Shown in pieces: positions 11,820 through 21,978 of a stretch of 64,000 nt of DNA. The translations under genes were made by a program, and so were the position numbers. The stretch is taken from assembly GCA_026075535.2 (NCBI GenBank), contig AP026539.1:2170001-2234000 (forward strand), written 5' to 3'. The notes below the pieces were generated by a model. That model made no database searches, was not told where the DNA came from, and saw only the letters and a list, made by a program, of their open reading frames with translations. Position 1 is the stretch's first letter. Every line of letters starts with the position of its first letter. Source of the stretch: Tricholoma matsutake (Eukaryota; Basidiomycota; Agaricomycetes; Agaricales; Tricholomataceae).

Positions 11820-12020
11820 GACATCAGGAAAATCCAAAAAATTCTTAGTGGACTTAGCCTGCTTATTTTACAGCTAAGCCCACTAAGCTTCTCAAGTGGC
11901 TTATTTTCTACTTAGTAAATTCGTCAGTAAGTGCAAGCAAAAATCTAAGTACATTGTAAGCATGTCAAGTGGCTGACAAAGCCCAGGTAAGTAAATAAGT
12001 AGTAAGAACATGTAAGACAC
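11820..12020. repeat. Dispersed repeat rich in CTTAG/TAAGC
   Basis: Starts CATCAGGAAAATCCAAAA and then runs through CTTAGTGG, TAAGCC and CTAAGT motifs. An equivalent start and composition occur at 17,489-17,960. It is probably a small TIR element; the right border was not defined. Confidence 0.4.
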
Positions 12021-12134
12021 GGCAAGTACACCAGCTGTCAAGCAAAAGTTATAGTTTCAATGAAGCGAGGATGTTAAGTACATCAATAAGCATGGTAACC
12101 AAGATCCAAAGCATCAACATACAGCAATCATGTA

Positions 12135-13635
12135 TTAAAAAGTGGTCTCAAATGCATGGTGATCAATGTATTTGTTGACATAGAACCTAGTGAATGTATT
12201 GAGTGTATCTGTGAATGAAAGAGTCCTCAGAACCCACTCCTGGCCAAATACTGGAAGAAGATGTGATGCTTGAACGATTGTATCAAGGTGGATGATGGAA
12301 GAGGTTTCGTTGTCATCTGGCTGGACTACCCACATGCCTGTGTGGTCATCTGGTGAATCACCCATGCATGAGAACCAGTGCACGAGAGCACAGGGGTATT
12401 CAATGCCTTCATGATAGAACGTCGAACATGGGCAACATTGAGGCCTCGCATACCTTCCAGAGATGAGTCAGTGTTGACAAAGATCGTGTCGTAGCGGCTG
12501 GGCCCCTTCCTCCAAGATTTTACTGCATGTATACATTCACAACCCATGCTGCCAACTCCTGAGATGTCACTAGGGGCATAGAAAGTGGCAATGGCAGAAG
12601 TGTAGATTGTTATCTTGCCATAAAACATGGGGAGGTCCAGGATACTGGCATCGGAAAGATTGTCAGGATGCTGCTGGTTGTAGATAAATTGTGGGATGAG
12701 ATAAGAGAGGTCAGGTTCAATTTCAGCGATGTCTTTGGGGGTAAACTTTGTGTGCTGTAAATGTAGGTAAGTATATTTCAACAATATTGAGTCCTGCAGT
12801 ACTTACATGCCATCTTTGCTAGGTCAACATGGGCCTGTATGGGATCATCAACATCACAACTGTCATCATTGTCATTGTTGTCGTCATTGTCATTGTCATT
12901 GTCATTGTCATTGTTGTCGTCATTGTCATTGTTGTCGTCATTGTCATTGTTGACATTTTTGTCAAAGGTATGTGGTAGATCAGGATCAGGATTGGCTTTG
13001 TCCATTCCTATATCTGTATAATTAGTTTAGAAGACCATCAGAGAGGAAACTGAGGTGCATACAAAGAATTTGATCCCAAACTGCTGATAGGCATGTGCCT
13101 TGTAGCATCCCATGGTCAGCAAAATCAGCCCAAGCCACAGCAAGCTTATCAAGGCACTGGTTGGTAAAGAGCATTTAGCTGAGCACTTCAAAATGACTTG
13201 AGCACTGCCATGGCTCCTTCACAGCCTTGATGTGCTTTGATTCTGTAATGGAGGAACAAATACCATTTGGAGCACCATAGGCATGAATGAGTTTCACATA
13301 ATGAATGAGGGAGTGCTGCCTTAGGAGATTGAAGCCATCAGCATGAGCACCACTTGTGCAAAAGATTTCACAATAGTGGTGAAACCGCTGAAGCATGTCA
13401 TCTAAGGTGGCAAGACTGTGTGTGTCATGTATGTTGCATCGAGCTATGTAGCAAAATTCTAGGAGAGCACCCATCGTCTGCACCATGTCATCTGGTACAT
13501 GGCCTTCAATTGCTGGTAGATAACCCTGTATGCAAATTGATTAGACTTGGTTATATAGTAACACAAAAGAATCCTGTACCTTCATGAGCGCCTTCAAATC
13601 GTCACCAGTCCATTGTTTGAAATTTTGGCCTTCAG
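12135..13635 (-). pseudogene. Plavaka transposase, C-terminal half
   Basis: Minus-strand exons starting at the inversion junction read FKQWTGDDLKALMK (13,620-13,577), then GYLPAIEGHVPDDM, FCYIARC, FHHYCEIF, LRQHSLIHY and APNGICSSITESKHIKAVKEPW (13,527-13,175). Further exons cover 13,150-12,780, 12,784-12,326 and 12,383-12,135 (TGMWVVQPDD, SFTDTL, FYVNKYIDHHAFE, stop at 12,135). These are the signature segments of fungal Plavaka transposases as I remember them. An acidic Asp/Asn run encoded by a microsatellite lies in the middle. The half lacks the catalytic N-terminal portion and cannot work alone. Confidence 0.82.
12858..12962 (-). repeat. Microsatellite encoding an Asp/Asn run
   Basis: Repeats of TTGTCA and TTGTTGTCG on the plus strand, read on the minus strand as (GAC/AAT/AAC) codons. 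It lies within a Plavaka transposase exon. Confidence 0.85.
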
Positions 13636-14891
13636 GAAATTTGGATCTCAAGCTTCATCAAATCGACATCAAAGGCGCCTATCTGAACGGCGAACTCACC
13701 TTGCACAAACAGATCTACATGAAACAACCTCCTGGCTATCCAGCTCCCAACTCCACTGGCCAAGTCTGGCACCTTCGCAAAACCCTCTACGGCCTCAAAC
13801 AGTCTGGACATCATTGGTATCACAAACTCATTGGTATCCTTGAAAAGCTTGGATTTTCTTGTTGTGATGTTGATCAGGCAGTCTTTGTTTGTCATGAGGG
13901 ATGAAATCTCATTGTAATTCTTGTTCATGTTGATGATTGCACAATTGCAGCCTCAACAATCACCCTAGTGTCAAACTTCAAAAAGAACATCACCCAACAT
14001 GTTGAAACCACTGACCTTGGTGAACTTCACTGGCTCCTGGGCATTGAAATTTGCTGTGACCGTGAACATCGCACCATCTGCATCTCCCAGTGTTCCTACA
14101 TCGACTCCATCATCCGTCGATACAACTTCCAAGACCTCAAACTGGCATCCACCCCCATGGAAACCCACATTCGTCTTTTGACTGCTCAAGCATTTTCTAC
14201 CACTGCCAAATTTGCCCAGATGCGTGATATCCCATACCACGAAGCTGTTGGTTCACTTATGTATGCCTCGCTTGGCACTCGCCCAGATATTTCTTTCGCA
14301 GTCCAAACCATCTCGCATTTTTCGATCAAACCCAGCTGGGCACACTGGGAAGCCGTCAAATGCATCTTCCATTACTTGAAGGGCACAAACGACCTCTGGT
14401 TGATGTATGGTGGATCTGAGGGGGAGTTAACAGGGTTTGCCGATGCTGATGGAAATATGGCTGAGGATCGTCATGCCATTTTGGGGTACACTTTCCTTCT
14501 TCATGGCGGCGCCATTTCATAGAGTGCTAAATGTCAAGAAATCATTTCCCTCTCAATGACCGAGAGCGAGTACGTCGCCGCTACCCATGCTGCCAAAGAA
14601 GCCTTGTGGCTGCGTTCCCTTATCACACAGCTTTTTGCAACTGACCTCAATGCCACCACCCTCTTCTTGGACAATCAGTCCGCCATTGCACTTACTCAGG
14701 ACCATCAGTATCATGCTAGGTCCAAGCACATCGACATTTGTTTCCATTTCATCCATTGGATCATTGAAAAAGGCTCCATTCAGCTCGTTTACTGCCCTAC
14801 TGACGACATGGTAGCTGACACCCTCACTAAAGCCCTTCCCTCAGCAAAAGTCAAGCACTTCGCATCACAGCTCGGACTCTCGCAAGCTTGA
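13636..14891 (+). pseudogene. Copia 2 RT and RNase H, 3' half
   Basis: Starts mid-RT at NLDLKLHQIDIKGAYLNG. It continues through QVWHLRKTLYGLKQSG and ILVHVDDCTIA (YVDD box variant, about 13,930), MYASLGTRPDISFAV, TGFADADG, SMTESEYVA and DNQSAIAL to ADTLTKALP and a stop at 14,889-14,891. In-frame TGA at about 13,902 and TAG at 14,521 interrupt it; TAG falls where the family has Trp. A purine tract AGGGGGAG (14,891-14,898) precedes the LTR. The 5' half is at 24,048-27,169 on the other strand. Confidence 0.88.
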
Positions 14892-14898
14892 GGGGGAG

Positions 14899-15260
14899 TG
14901 TTGGATTAGCAAGCTGTGCTCCGTTCCAAGCACCGTTCCATGAAATGCTTGTATGTACCCATACTTCCTTATTCGACCCCTTGTTGCCTTTGATGTACAC
15001 CTAACTACTGTACCTTATGATGCAGTTAGTTGTAGTTTATCACTTTGTTACTTTTCATAACCTCACCTCAGCTGTTGTGCTCTTGCTCTTGCGTGCAAAC
15101 ACTGAGGTGAATACTTTTACCTTACTTTATTTATATTCTTGTACTTACATTTACCTTTAGTCTCGTAACGCTACGTTTAGGTAAATATATTCAGCTGTTG
15201 TGCTCTTGCTCTCGCACGCAAACACTGAGTCTCGTAACACTACGTTTAGCTACTCTTACA
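14899..15260 (+). repeat. Copia 2 3' LTR
   Basis: A 362-bp LTR, TGTTGGATTAGC...CTCTTACA, matching the LTR at 27,199-27,559. In the first 90 bp the two LTRs differ at about nine positions, all transitions. It is followed by CCTAT, the partner of ATAGG at 27,560-27,564. Confidence 0.9.
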
Positions 15261-15265
15261 CCTAT

Positions 15266-15353
15266 TGTGACAAAATACCTCGACTACCCCTCCGTATACC
15301 TGAGAATCCCTCGAGGGATTTTCAGGTATTCTCCCTTATGGATTTTTCACTGG
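15266..15353. mobile_element. hAT-like element, inner end
   Basis: On the minus strand, CCAGTGAAAAATCC (15,353-15,340) matches the outer terminus CCCAGTCAAAAGTCC at 28,787-28,773. The flanking TTTCAACC (15,361-15,354) matches 28,788-28,795. Copia 2 inserted near this end before the inversion. Confidence 0.6.
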
Positions 15354-15361
15354 GGTTGAAA

Positions 15362-16972
15362 TGTTGTGTCGAGAAATCCCAACTTTTTTGTTTTTGTTTT
15401 TTTTCTTCCTTTTTTGGTGGAATGCATAAACGCTTATGCCAGAAGCTCCGGTCGACTCCGACATCTGAAAAGGTCAGTATACTTAGGAGGACGCATTAGA
15501 TATGAGAGTTCATCACCTAAATACCCATTATGTACACTAGCAGTGTTGGGCTCGCCATCTATCTATAATATATGGGGCAACCGTTTTGTGGGAAACATCT
15601 GGAGCACTCAAAAATCATCAAAACGTGAAGAATAGAGCCTAACGAGGATAATTCTATGAGCCGATTTCCCTATTTCGGAAAATTTGGGTTAGGTACCTCA
15701 AAAATTTGGCCACCCCCTGAAAAAAATCGGTAAAATCATGAAAAATAGTGCAATCGACTCCTTTTGGTTAGCTGCATCCGATCCTGTGATAAATTCGAGG
15801 TTACATCAAATTGATCGCCCATAATAAAAAGAATAAACTTCACCAAAAAAGGAAATTTTTACCAGTAACCTATGGAATCAACTTTGTTCCATCTTCCTAA
15901 GCTCCTGGAAGTGCCTAGATATTTGACAAGGCATTATAAAGGAGGAAAATAACCTATCATAATTGTCACATGCTTTGGAATAATCATGTGACATTAACAG
16001 TAGTTGAAAGTCTGAACTTCATTTTGACTTCATTTAACGAAGTGTGTGGTGACAGCCGAACTAATAATAAATTGTGTTTGTGCATAGCCAAACGACTGAG
16101 GTGACGACGAAATATCACATATGCTGAGTCAGAAATAAGCCAAAAATAGCTGAATGAAAAGAAATGCCTGAATGCAACTGAACCACCTGAACACCACCAC
16201 ATTCTCACATCTGGCTGTTTAATGATTATTCTCTGATTTCTCATTGATGTCACAAATATGTACTGCTATGATTTCTTTATTGTTCTTTCTGCATTTTTGC
16301 TTTACCAATCAATCACCAATTTTTCACTGCTCTCATTTAAACCCTTGGCATTCTAATGATGCATCATTCATGCAATGATTGTGTCAAATAAGATAGAAAC
16401 CTAAAAGTACCAGGCATGGCTAACAAATTTTACCTGCTACATGATAAGCACTGCAATGTAGATTTACATTCCATTATTTTGAGCATAGGACAACTTCAAA
16501 ACATTTGCATGTACTAAGTATTAAAGTAATCCTGTGTGACACACAGTTGAACTTCAAACCTAGCTTCAAGTTGAACGTTGATCTCATGCAAGGATCACAC
16601 AACTCAAAAAGCTGCCAAACGGAGTTATTAAAAGAGTTCCATCAATTACACATTGATCAAGTTAGGGAATGAACTATTTTTGCTGCTCAAATCCCTCAAA
16701 AGGGGTGCAAAATCTTGCGAAATCTTGCTCAAAAAGTTTGGCCACCCTAAAATGTCATGGGGAGATAGGTTTTTTGACGTATTTTGACGAGCTGAATCCA
16801 AATCTGAAGTCAGTTTGTCCCAGAAAAATCCCAATCACGAGATATTGAAATTGTCGTGTTTGTTTGTCCGCAACTGTAGGGTTTCAGGTCACCTGAAAGA
16901 TACAAATTCAGTAAATGATTGTTTTTGGCAGAATTTTCAGTTGATCCAAAAACCTGCTGTTCCCAATGTGAT
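15362..16972. other. No gene recognised
   Basis: An A/T-rich stretch between the hAT end and the Plavaka end. I see no coding pattern or RNA gene. Confidence 0.5.
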
Positions 16973-16980
16973 CACTAGGA

Positions 16981-17165
16981 GGACCCCCGAAAGCATGTCT
17001 CCGCTGGATCTGGATAAAATTTGGTGTTTTGGCGGTTAGGTATGGTCCAATCCAGATAGAATTGGGCCTATATTTGATGTGATGTCGGTGTCGAAAGTCC
17101 GGATAAAATTGGCAAGTGACAAGCAGCTATGTTCCCAATCTGGATAAGTTTTTTACACATCCAGC
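16981..17165 (+). repeat. Plavaka right terminus with subterminal repeats
   Basis: Starts GGACCCCCGAAAGC and carries GGATAAAATTTGG, CCAGATAGAATTGG, CCGGATAAAATTGG and CAATCTGGATAAG. These are the reverse complement of the CCAATTTTATCCAGA repeats at the other Plavaka end. They are presumably transposase-binding sites (inference). Confidence 0.6.
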
Positions 17166-17488
17166 TTCAGGCCTCAGGGTTGCATGATTCAACATCATGA
17201 AATATATCACAGAATAGACAGTTTTTTGTCATTCAGTAGTAGTAAGTACATGAGTAAAATGAAGGCTGTCAATCACATGCAGACATCTTCCAACATGTCT
17301 TATTCAAAAATGGCTATCTTTGACCTATCTGGAGACTGGGGATACTACCGCTTCACTTGACATAACTCAATGGATTCGGTGTGGAAAGCGCTTCCCAGAA
17401 TTCCCTCCAGCAAACCTGCAAAAGTATTGCGAGGTGAGTACTAAGTAGGATCAATTTTCATTCTAATTTACAATCTCATAGCTACTCC

Positions 17489-17960
17489 ATCAGGAAAATC
17501 CAAAATCTTCTTAATGACACTTAGGTGTGCTTACAATGACTTAATGACACTTCTAAGCACCGTTAAGTTGGGGGTCACTAAGCCTGTCTATGCTTAGACT
17601 AAGCCAAGTCCTCCCATGAATTTGACTTACCTGAGGCTTATTGTTCAGCTTATTCTGGACTTAGGCTAAGTACAGATCTAAGCAATGCTTCAAGTCAATC
17701 TCCCAGTGAAATTCCAGCTTGATAAGCAGTTGAAAGCCTGAAACATAATAAAGCATTGACCAGAAATCAGACTATTAAGCTTGCTAAGGATTCATAAAGC
17801 ACACAAAAAAGCCTATATTGGTGCGTCAAGTATGTCTAAGCATGGGTATAATATGCTAAATGTGCTAAGCAAACATTAAGCAATCAAAGAGCCACGAAAA
17901 GCAGAAACAAGCATAATAAGCCAGAGTTGAATCTGGCATGGCAATGAGTGAGCAGATGTG
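17489..17960. repeat. Dispersed repeat rich in CTTAG/TAAGC, second copy
   Basis: Starts CATCAGGAAAATCCAAAA like the copy at 11,820 and has many CTTAGG, TAAGCC and CTAAGC motifs. It lies inside the Plavaka element. Confidence 0.4.
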
Positions 17961-18120
17961 ATGAAACGAGAGCCGGATGGGGAGTTTTCTATGAGGTATA
18001 TACAATAACAGACAGAAAACATGACACAGATTCTAGAAGATCGACTGTCCTAGGACTGTCCAAGCATCCGAGCAGAGTCCGAGTTGCTTATATAATTGAC
18101 TGAAAAATCTGTGGCTACCG

Positions 18121-18192
18121 CAGGGATTGAACCCTCATAGTCACATGATAAAGTACAATTAAGTCAGCGATATAACAGTTAGACTAAAGCAT
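18121..18192 (-). other. tRNA-like module, left, outward-facing (element C)
   Basis: Minus-strand TTAGTCTAACTG (A-box-like) and GGTTCAATCCC (B-box-like; plus strand GGGATTGAACC). There is no acceptor stem. Confidence 0.5.
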
Positions 18193-18299
18193 CATTACAG
18201 GTAAGTAGTTATATCTCTCTATGTACCGCCCTGGCTGTGATGACAAATCAACACAGCTGTGTCATCAACAACGCTGGCAATGGCGCCGCCTCCTCCTTA

Positions 18300-18900
18300 C
18301 CTCCTACCCCAATAACCAACAATGGGAACGAGCCCAAATGATGGCATTGTCATTTGGGCTCACTTGTAAGTGTTTTTTTACATGATTTTTGTTGTTTTGT
18401 TTAACTAACTGAAATCTCATTAATGATAGGTTTTATCTATGTTATGACGATGCCACAGCCTCAAAACCATGACAACGGCTGACACAGACACCACCCTAGG
18501 ACCCAGAACCACTGCCGCAAGGTGGAATGACGATGACGGCAGGGAATGACAACGGGTGGAATGACCACAATTAGGGGAGACCCAAGGTAAGTTTTTTTTT
18601 CTTTTCTCATTTCATTTTTCGATCCTAACTAACTTTTTATAGGTACAAACTACTACGGGCGACAACGACGACGATGACACCACCACCACCACTGCTGCAA
18701 GCCCCTGCTTGCAGGGTGGAAGGTGAGGGGGAAGAGATGAGGGGGAAGGAGACAAGAGGGAAGGGAGACAAGAGGGAAGGGAGACAAGAGGGAAGGGAGA
18801 CAAGAGGGAAGGGAGATGACGATGAGAGTGGGGACATCCACAATAACACCTGCCCCATGCCTACGAGCATCTGCTCATGGTGGGTGTTTTTAATTTATTT
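18300..18900 (+). other. Spliced-looking core of element C
   Basis: Hairpin arms GAGCCCAAATGA and TCATTTGGGCTC (18,330-18,361) end 4 nt before donor GTAAGT (18,366). The intron has a TAACTAACT branch region and acceptor GATAG at 18,429. The second intron, 18,587-18,642, has GTAAGT, CCTAACTAAC and TTATAG. The second exon reads GACAACGACGACGATGAC-like repeats. GAGCAG/CTGCTC-centred motifs lie at about 18,700 and 18,865. No convincing protein is encoded. Confidence 0.55.
18745..18810 (+). repeat. 16-bp tandem repeat
   Basis: Unit GACAAGAGGGAAGGGA begins at 18,751, 18,767, 18,783 and 18,799, inside the core of element C. Confidence 0.85.
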
Positions 18901-18909
18901 TTATAATTG

Positions 18910-19011
18910 ATAGTTATGGCCCCCTCCCCTCGAGCTTGTGAGGGGAGGGCTTAGTATTATACATATTAATTACCCATATCAATTATCCCTCACACAGATG
19001 CGAGGGGGTCA
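18910..19011. repeat. GC-rich hairpins at the 3' end of the element C core
   Basis: CCCCTCCCCTCGAGC...TGAGGGGAGGG and CCCTCACACAG...TGCGAGGGGG, separated by A/T-rich sequence. They sit in the same relative place as the arrays in A and D. Confidence 0.6.
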
Positions 19012-19089
19012 ATTTAATAATCTATTCATGATATATAAAAAATTAGATTTCAGTAATAAATAGATATAATGTATGTCACTTTAAATGAC

Positions 19090-19172
19090 TACTTGGCTTA
19101 AGTGGTAGAGTGTGCATGTTTCATCATCATGTGATTGCTAGTCCAAAAGGCTGTTGGTTCAATTCCTGCTGT
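19090..19172 (+). other. tRNA-like module, right, outward-facing (element C)
   Basis: A-box-like TGGCTTAAGTGG, then B-box GGTTCAATTCC about 60 nt later. There is no acceptor stem. Confidence 0.55.
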
Positions 19173-19439
19173 GCACACATCATTTTGTGAGACTTATAAG
19201 ACTTTCTCTAAGACTGGCACTTGGACTTTACTTGGACAGTACTTTAGAAGGTGTAAATAAATGCACAATTGATGTTGTCCAAGTGCAGTCCTTGGACTTT
19301 ACTCAGACAACTCGGACAGTCTGAGTGTCTGAGCAGAGTCTGAGCAGAGTCTGAGTGAAGTCCTCGGACAGTCCAAGTGTCTGAGTGTGTCTGAGCAGAG
19401 TCTGCTCGGACTGGGGGGGGGAGTGTAAAGTACTGCAAA

Positions 19440-21789
19440 CTTGGTGTTTGTGAATGAGCTCGCTGACTTGGCATAACTGTGGGTGGCCTTGCCCCACATA
19501 GCATCACTGAAACCAGTTTGGCGCATGGATTCCTTGCCAGTGGAGATATTGAGAGTCCAAGGGAGGGTTACTGCCTTGCCTTTGCTAGCACAGGCCATCG
19601 CAACAGTTAATGTCCCAGTAGCAATGAGAGTTAGAGCCCTCTCCACCTATCAATGATCAGAACAGTCCCTCAGGCACATTGTATGATGCATACCGAGGCA
19701 GCAGCCAAACCCAAAGCACCAACTGCAGCAGGAGCTGGTTTGTCATGGAGACCAGGTACATTCACAGAACCTTCAATTGCTGAGAGGTGGGCAGCAAAAG
19801 TCTGGAGGACGAAGGGGCCACGAAAGAGCCCCTTCCATTTCTGAGAATTATTAGATATATATGATGAGAGAGTATTCAGCATCACATACCTTTTTATCGT
19901 CATGATTGACATCTCTGTACAAAAAGCAAAGATCCTCAAGGAAATACTTAGCAAATCCCACACATTCTTCATCTGAATTTCGTAAATCTTCTTGGGAATC
20001 GCAAAATGCCAGGAGGACTGCGATGCCAGCAGACCCGATAACATTGTGCCATGAGTCCACGAGGCATTGAACCATCTGAAAAAATCATTTTAAAATCATT
20101 CTAGAATGAAGTCAGTCATGTACCTTCTGATAGATTGAGGTGTGCATCATTATCTCATATCGGTAGACACTAGTTGCATCCCAGATCTTCTGCATCACCA
20201 GGACTGACTGTTTGACTGGCACATCCCAAGGGTTGGCAGTTTGGCCAACAAGTGCCATATACATCATGACGAATGCATACCAGAACCACTAAGCATCAAC
20301 CCAGTGTGGAATGTCCTCATTTCGAGGCTTTTTGGTGGCTGTTCCACTGGCCTTTGAGGATATTTGGACAACAAGTTGCTTATCACAATAACACTTAGAT
20401 CACTGTATTAATGAACAGAAGCAACCCACCTCGCTAGTGATTCTCTTGTTGCCCTTGGGAGGGCTGTTGATCACAACCTCCTGTTCCTCTCCTCTCCTCT
20501 CATCATTGTCCAAAAGGCCACCATCATCATTCAGAGAGAGAGTAGGTGCCAATTCGGATTTTATCTTAACTAAGTCTGATGCTTGGTGACTGATAATCTT
20601 CACATCATCAGTGAGGATGGAAGGAGCTGACAAGCAGCTAGCACCACTCGTAAGTGAGGGAATGTGGCTGGAAACAGATTTAGGGGCTCGCAAGGTAGGG
20701 TTACTGTTGGGTACTGCCAATGCCCACGCCTTGATTGTGGCGGAGCTGTGTTTCTGTTTGTTGTGAGAGGTATCGCTGAGTGTCCAATAGAAAAGTGTTG
20801 AATGATCAAGTGTCAGCAATGAAACCATGAGGTATCGGTGAGAGGATAATACCTTTTATTGGCATCCATCAGATTGCTGTCATCCTTCTGTTGTGAACAT
20901 TTGGATGACAGATTGGGGTTTACCGGGACCTCCCATTCATACAATGCCTTGATATCCACTATTGCCCCCTCTCGTTTCAACTTCTTGTTCACAATCTGCG
21001 ATGGGGCTTCAGGAGCTGGTCTCCCTCTCAAATCTCCCCCTGTGTGCTTGCTGGACTTCAGCATGTTGACATACGCACTCTGGACCTTGTTCTCCTCAAT
21101 CTTCTTCATCGCAATGTCAATCTCATCTCACAACTTGACCTTCACTTTCTTTGGCTTGGGCTCTTGTGCTCTTCATCAGAGGCTGGCACTATCTCTTTAG
21201 CATTGTCTTTTGCCCTCTTTTTCTTTTCAGCCACTCTTCCACCAACTGGCTTCACTCCTGCTGTTGATACTGCCTTTACAGTTGCTACAGCTGTCGCAGT
21301 TGCTTGGACCTTAAGCTTTTTGACAGGGGGAAGTGGGTTGTCACTTTCAACAGTTGAACCATTGGTGACTGACTTTTCAGTGCAGGGGACTTCAAATGAT
21401 GCCGCATCAAAATCTTCAGCCATCTCAATGTTGCTCATCTCTGTAAGAGGGGTGAGGCAGGCATCCTTGTGGCTGCGGGGAGCTGACCGTAGCTTTTGAG
21501 TGAAGGGTGGGTGTGGCATAGCATCAACAATGTCTTCGTTGGCCATGTCTGCATGCTCGAACTCTGCTGTGTGGTTGATACTCCGTTGCTTTGCTTCTTC
21601 CTTAGCTGCCTTCACCTGAGCTTTCACTGCATGCTCTTGTTGGACCTCAGCTGTGGTTTGACACGGTGTAGCTTTGAGAGCCATTCCTGGGTGAACCAAT
21701 TTATTTTTTCCATGGGTCTCAATGTGATGCTGAGGTACAGAGGCACCAGACATCATATTGCAGGCTAGGGAGTGTTGGGTAAAGTGCAT
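19440..21789 (-). pseudogene. Plavaka-associated companion protein gene, interrupted
   Basis: Minus-strand exons, starting at the ATG at 21,789: a basic N-terminus with HPGMALKATP and TAEVQQEHAVKAQVKAAK (coiled, Lys-rich), then TAEFEHADMANEDIVDA, acidic and KKLKVQA stretches, and SSAYVNMLKS-like exons (21,109-20,813). A globular part follows, with WYAFVMMYMALVGQT, VIGSAGIAVLLAFCDSQEDL, KWKGLFRGPFVLQTFAAHL, RALTLIATGTL and QTGFSDAMWGKATHSYAKS. I remember this protein as very abundant in basidiomycete genomes but know no function. It is transcribed divergently from the transposase with a 190-bp gap (21,790-21,978), which could hold a shared promoter. It lies between the two Plavaka ends. Composite element C interrupts its 3' end. 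Confidence 0.65.
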
Positions 21790-21978
21790 ATGTGAACAGT
21801 TCTGCCAGCGAGGCTTTGAGAATAACAGAAAATGTATGACTTTTTTGTGACTTATGCAGATTTTGATCGTCTGGACTTTACCATGCTACTACCAGTGGCC
21901 TTACACACCCTTTAATATCCCCATTCACCTTTCACAACTTGATTCCTCACTCTGGCTCGCTACAATATAATCTCATAA

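Larger units (their letters stand above)
11005..13635 (-). mobile_element. Plavaka-type (KDZ) DNA transposon, outer part
   Basis: Begins AAGGACCCCC just inside CTCCTAGTG (10,996-11,004). The same 9-mer, inverted, flanks GGACCCCC at 16,973-16,981, so the two ends belong to one element split by the inversion. Subterminal repeats of CCAATTTTATCCAGA type lie at 11,060-11,150. The part contains the C-terminal half of the transposase; the N-terminal half and a companion gene are at 16,981-24,047. Confidence 0.75.
18030..19437 (+). mobile_element. Composite element C
   Basis: Right end GGGGGGGGGAGTGTAAAGTA matches D. Subterminal GAGCAGAGTCCGAG-type repeats lie at both ends (18,045-18,085; 19,310-19,410), with outward-facing tRNA-like modules at 18,121-18,192 and 19,090-19,172. 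The core is plus-oriented, with two predicted introns (18,366-18,429 and 18,587-18,642) and 3' hairpins (18,910-19,011). The left TIR is not visible and seems lost. It is inserted in the Plavaka companion gene right after its TNTKF segment. Confidence 0.7.

Noticed and set aside
12858..12962. Regulatory tandem repeat
   Set aside because: It is a plain trinucleotide/hexanucleotide run read as Asp/Asn codons within an exon.
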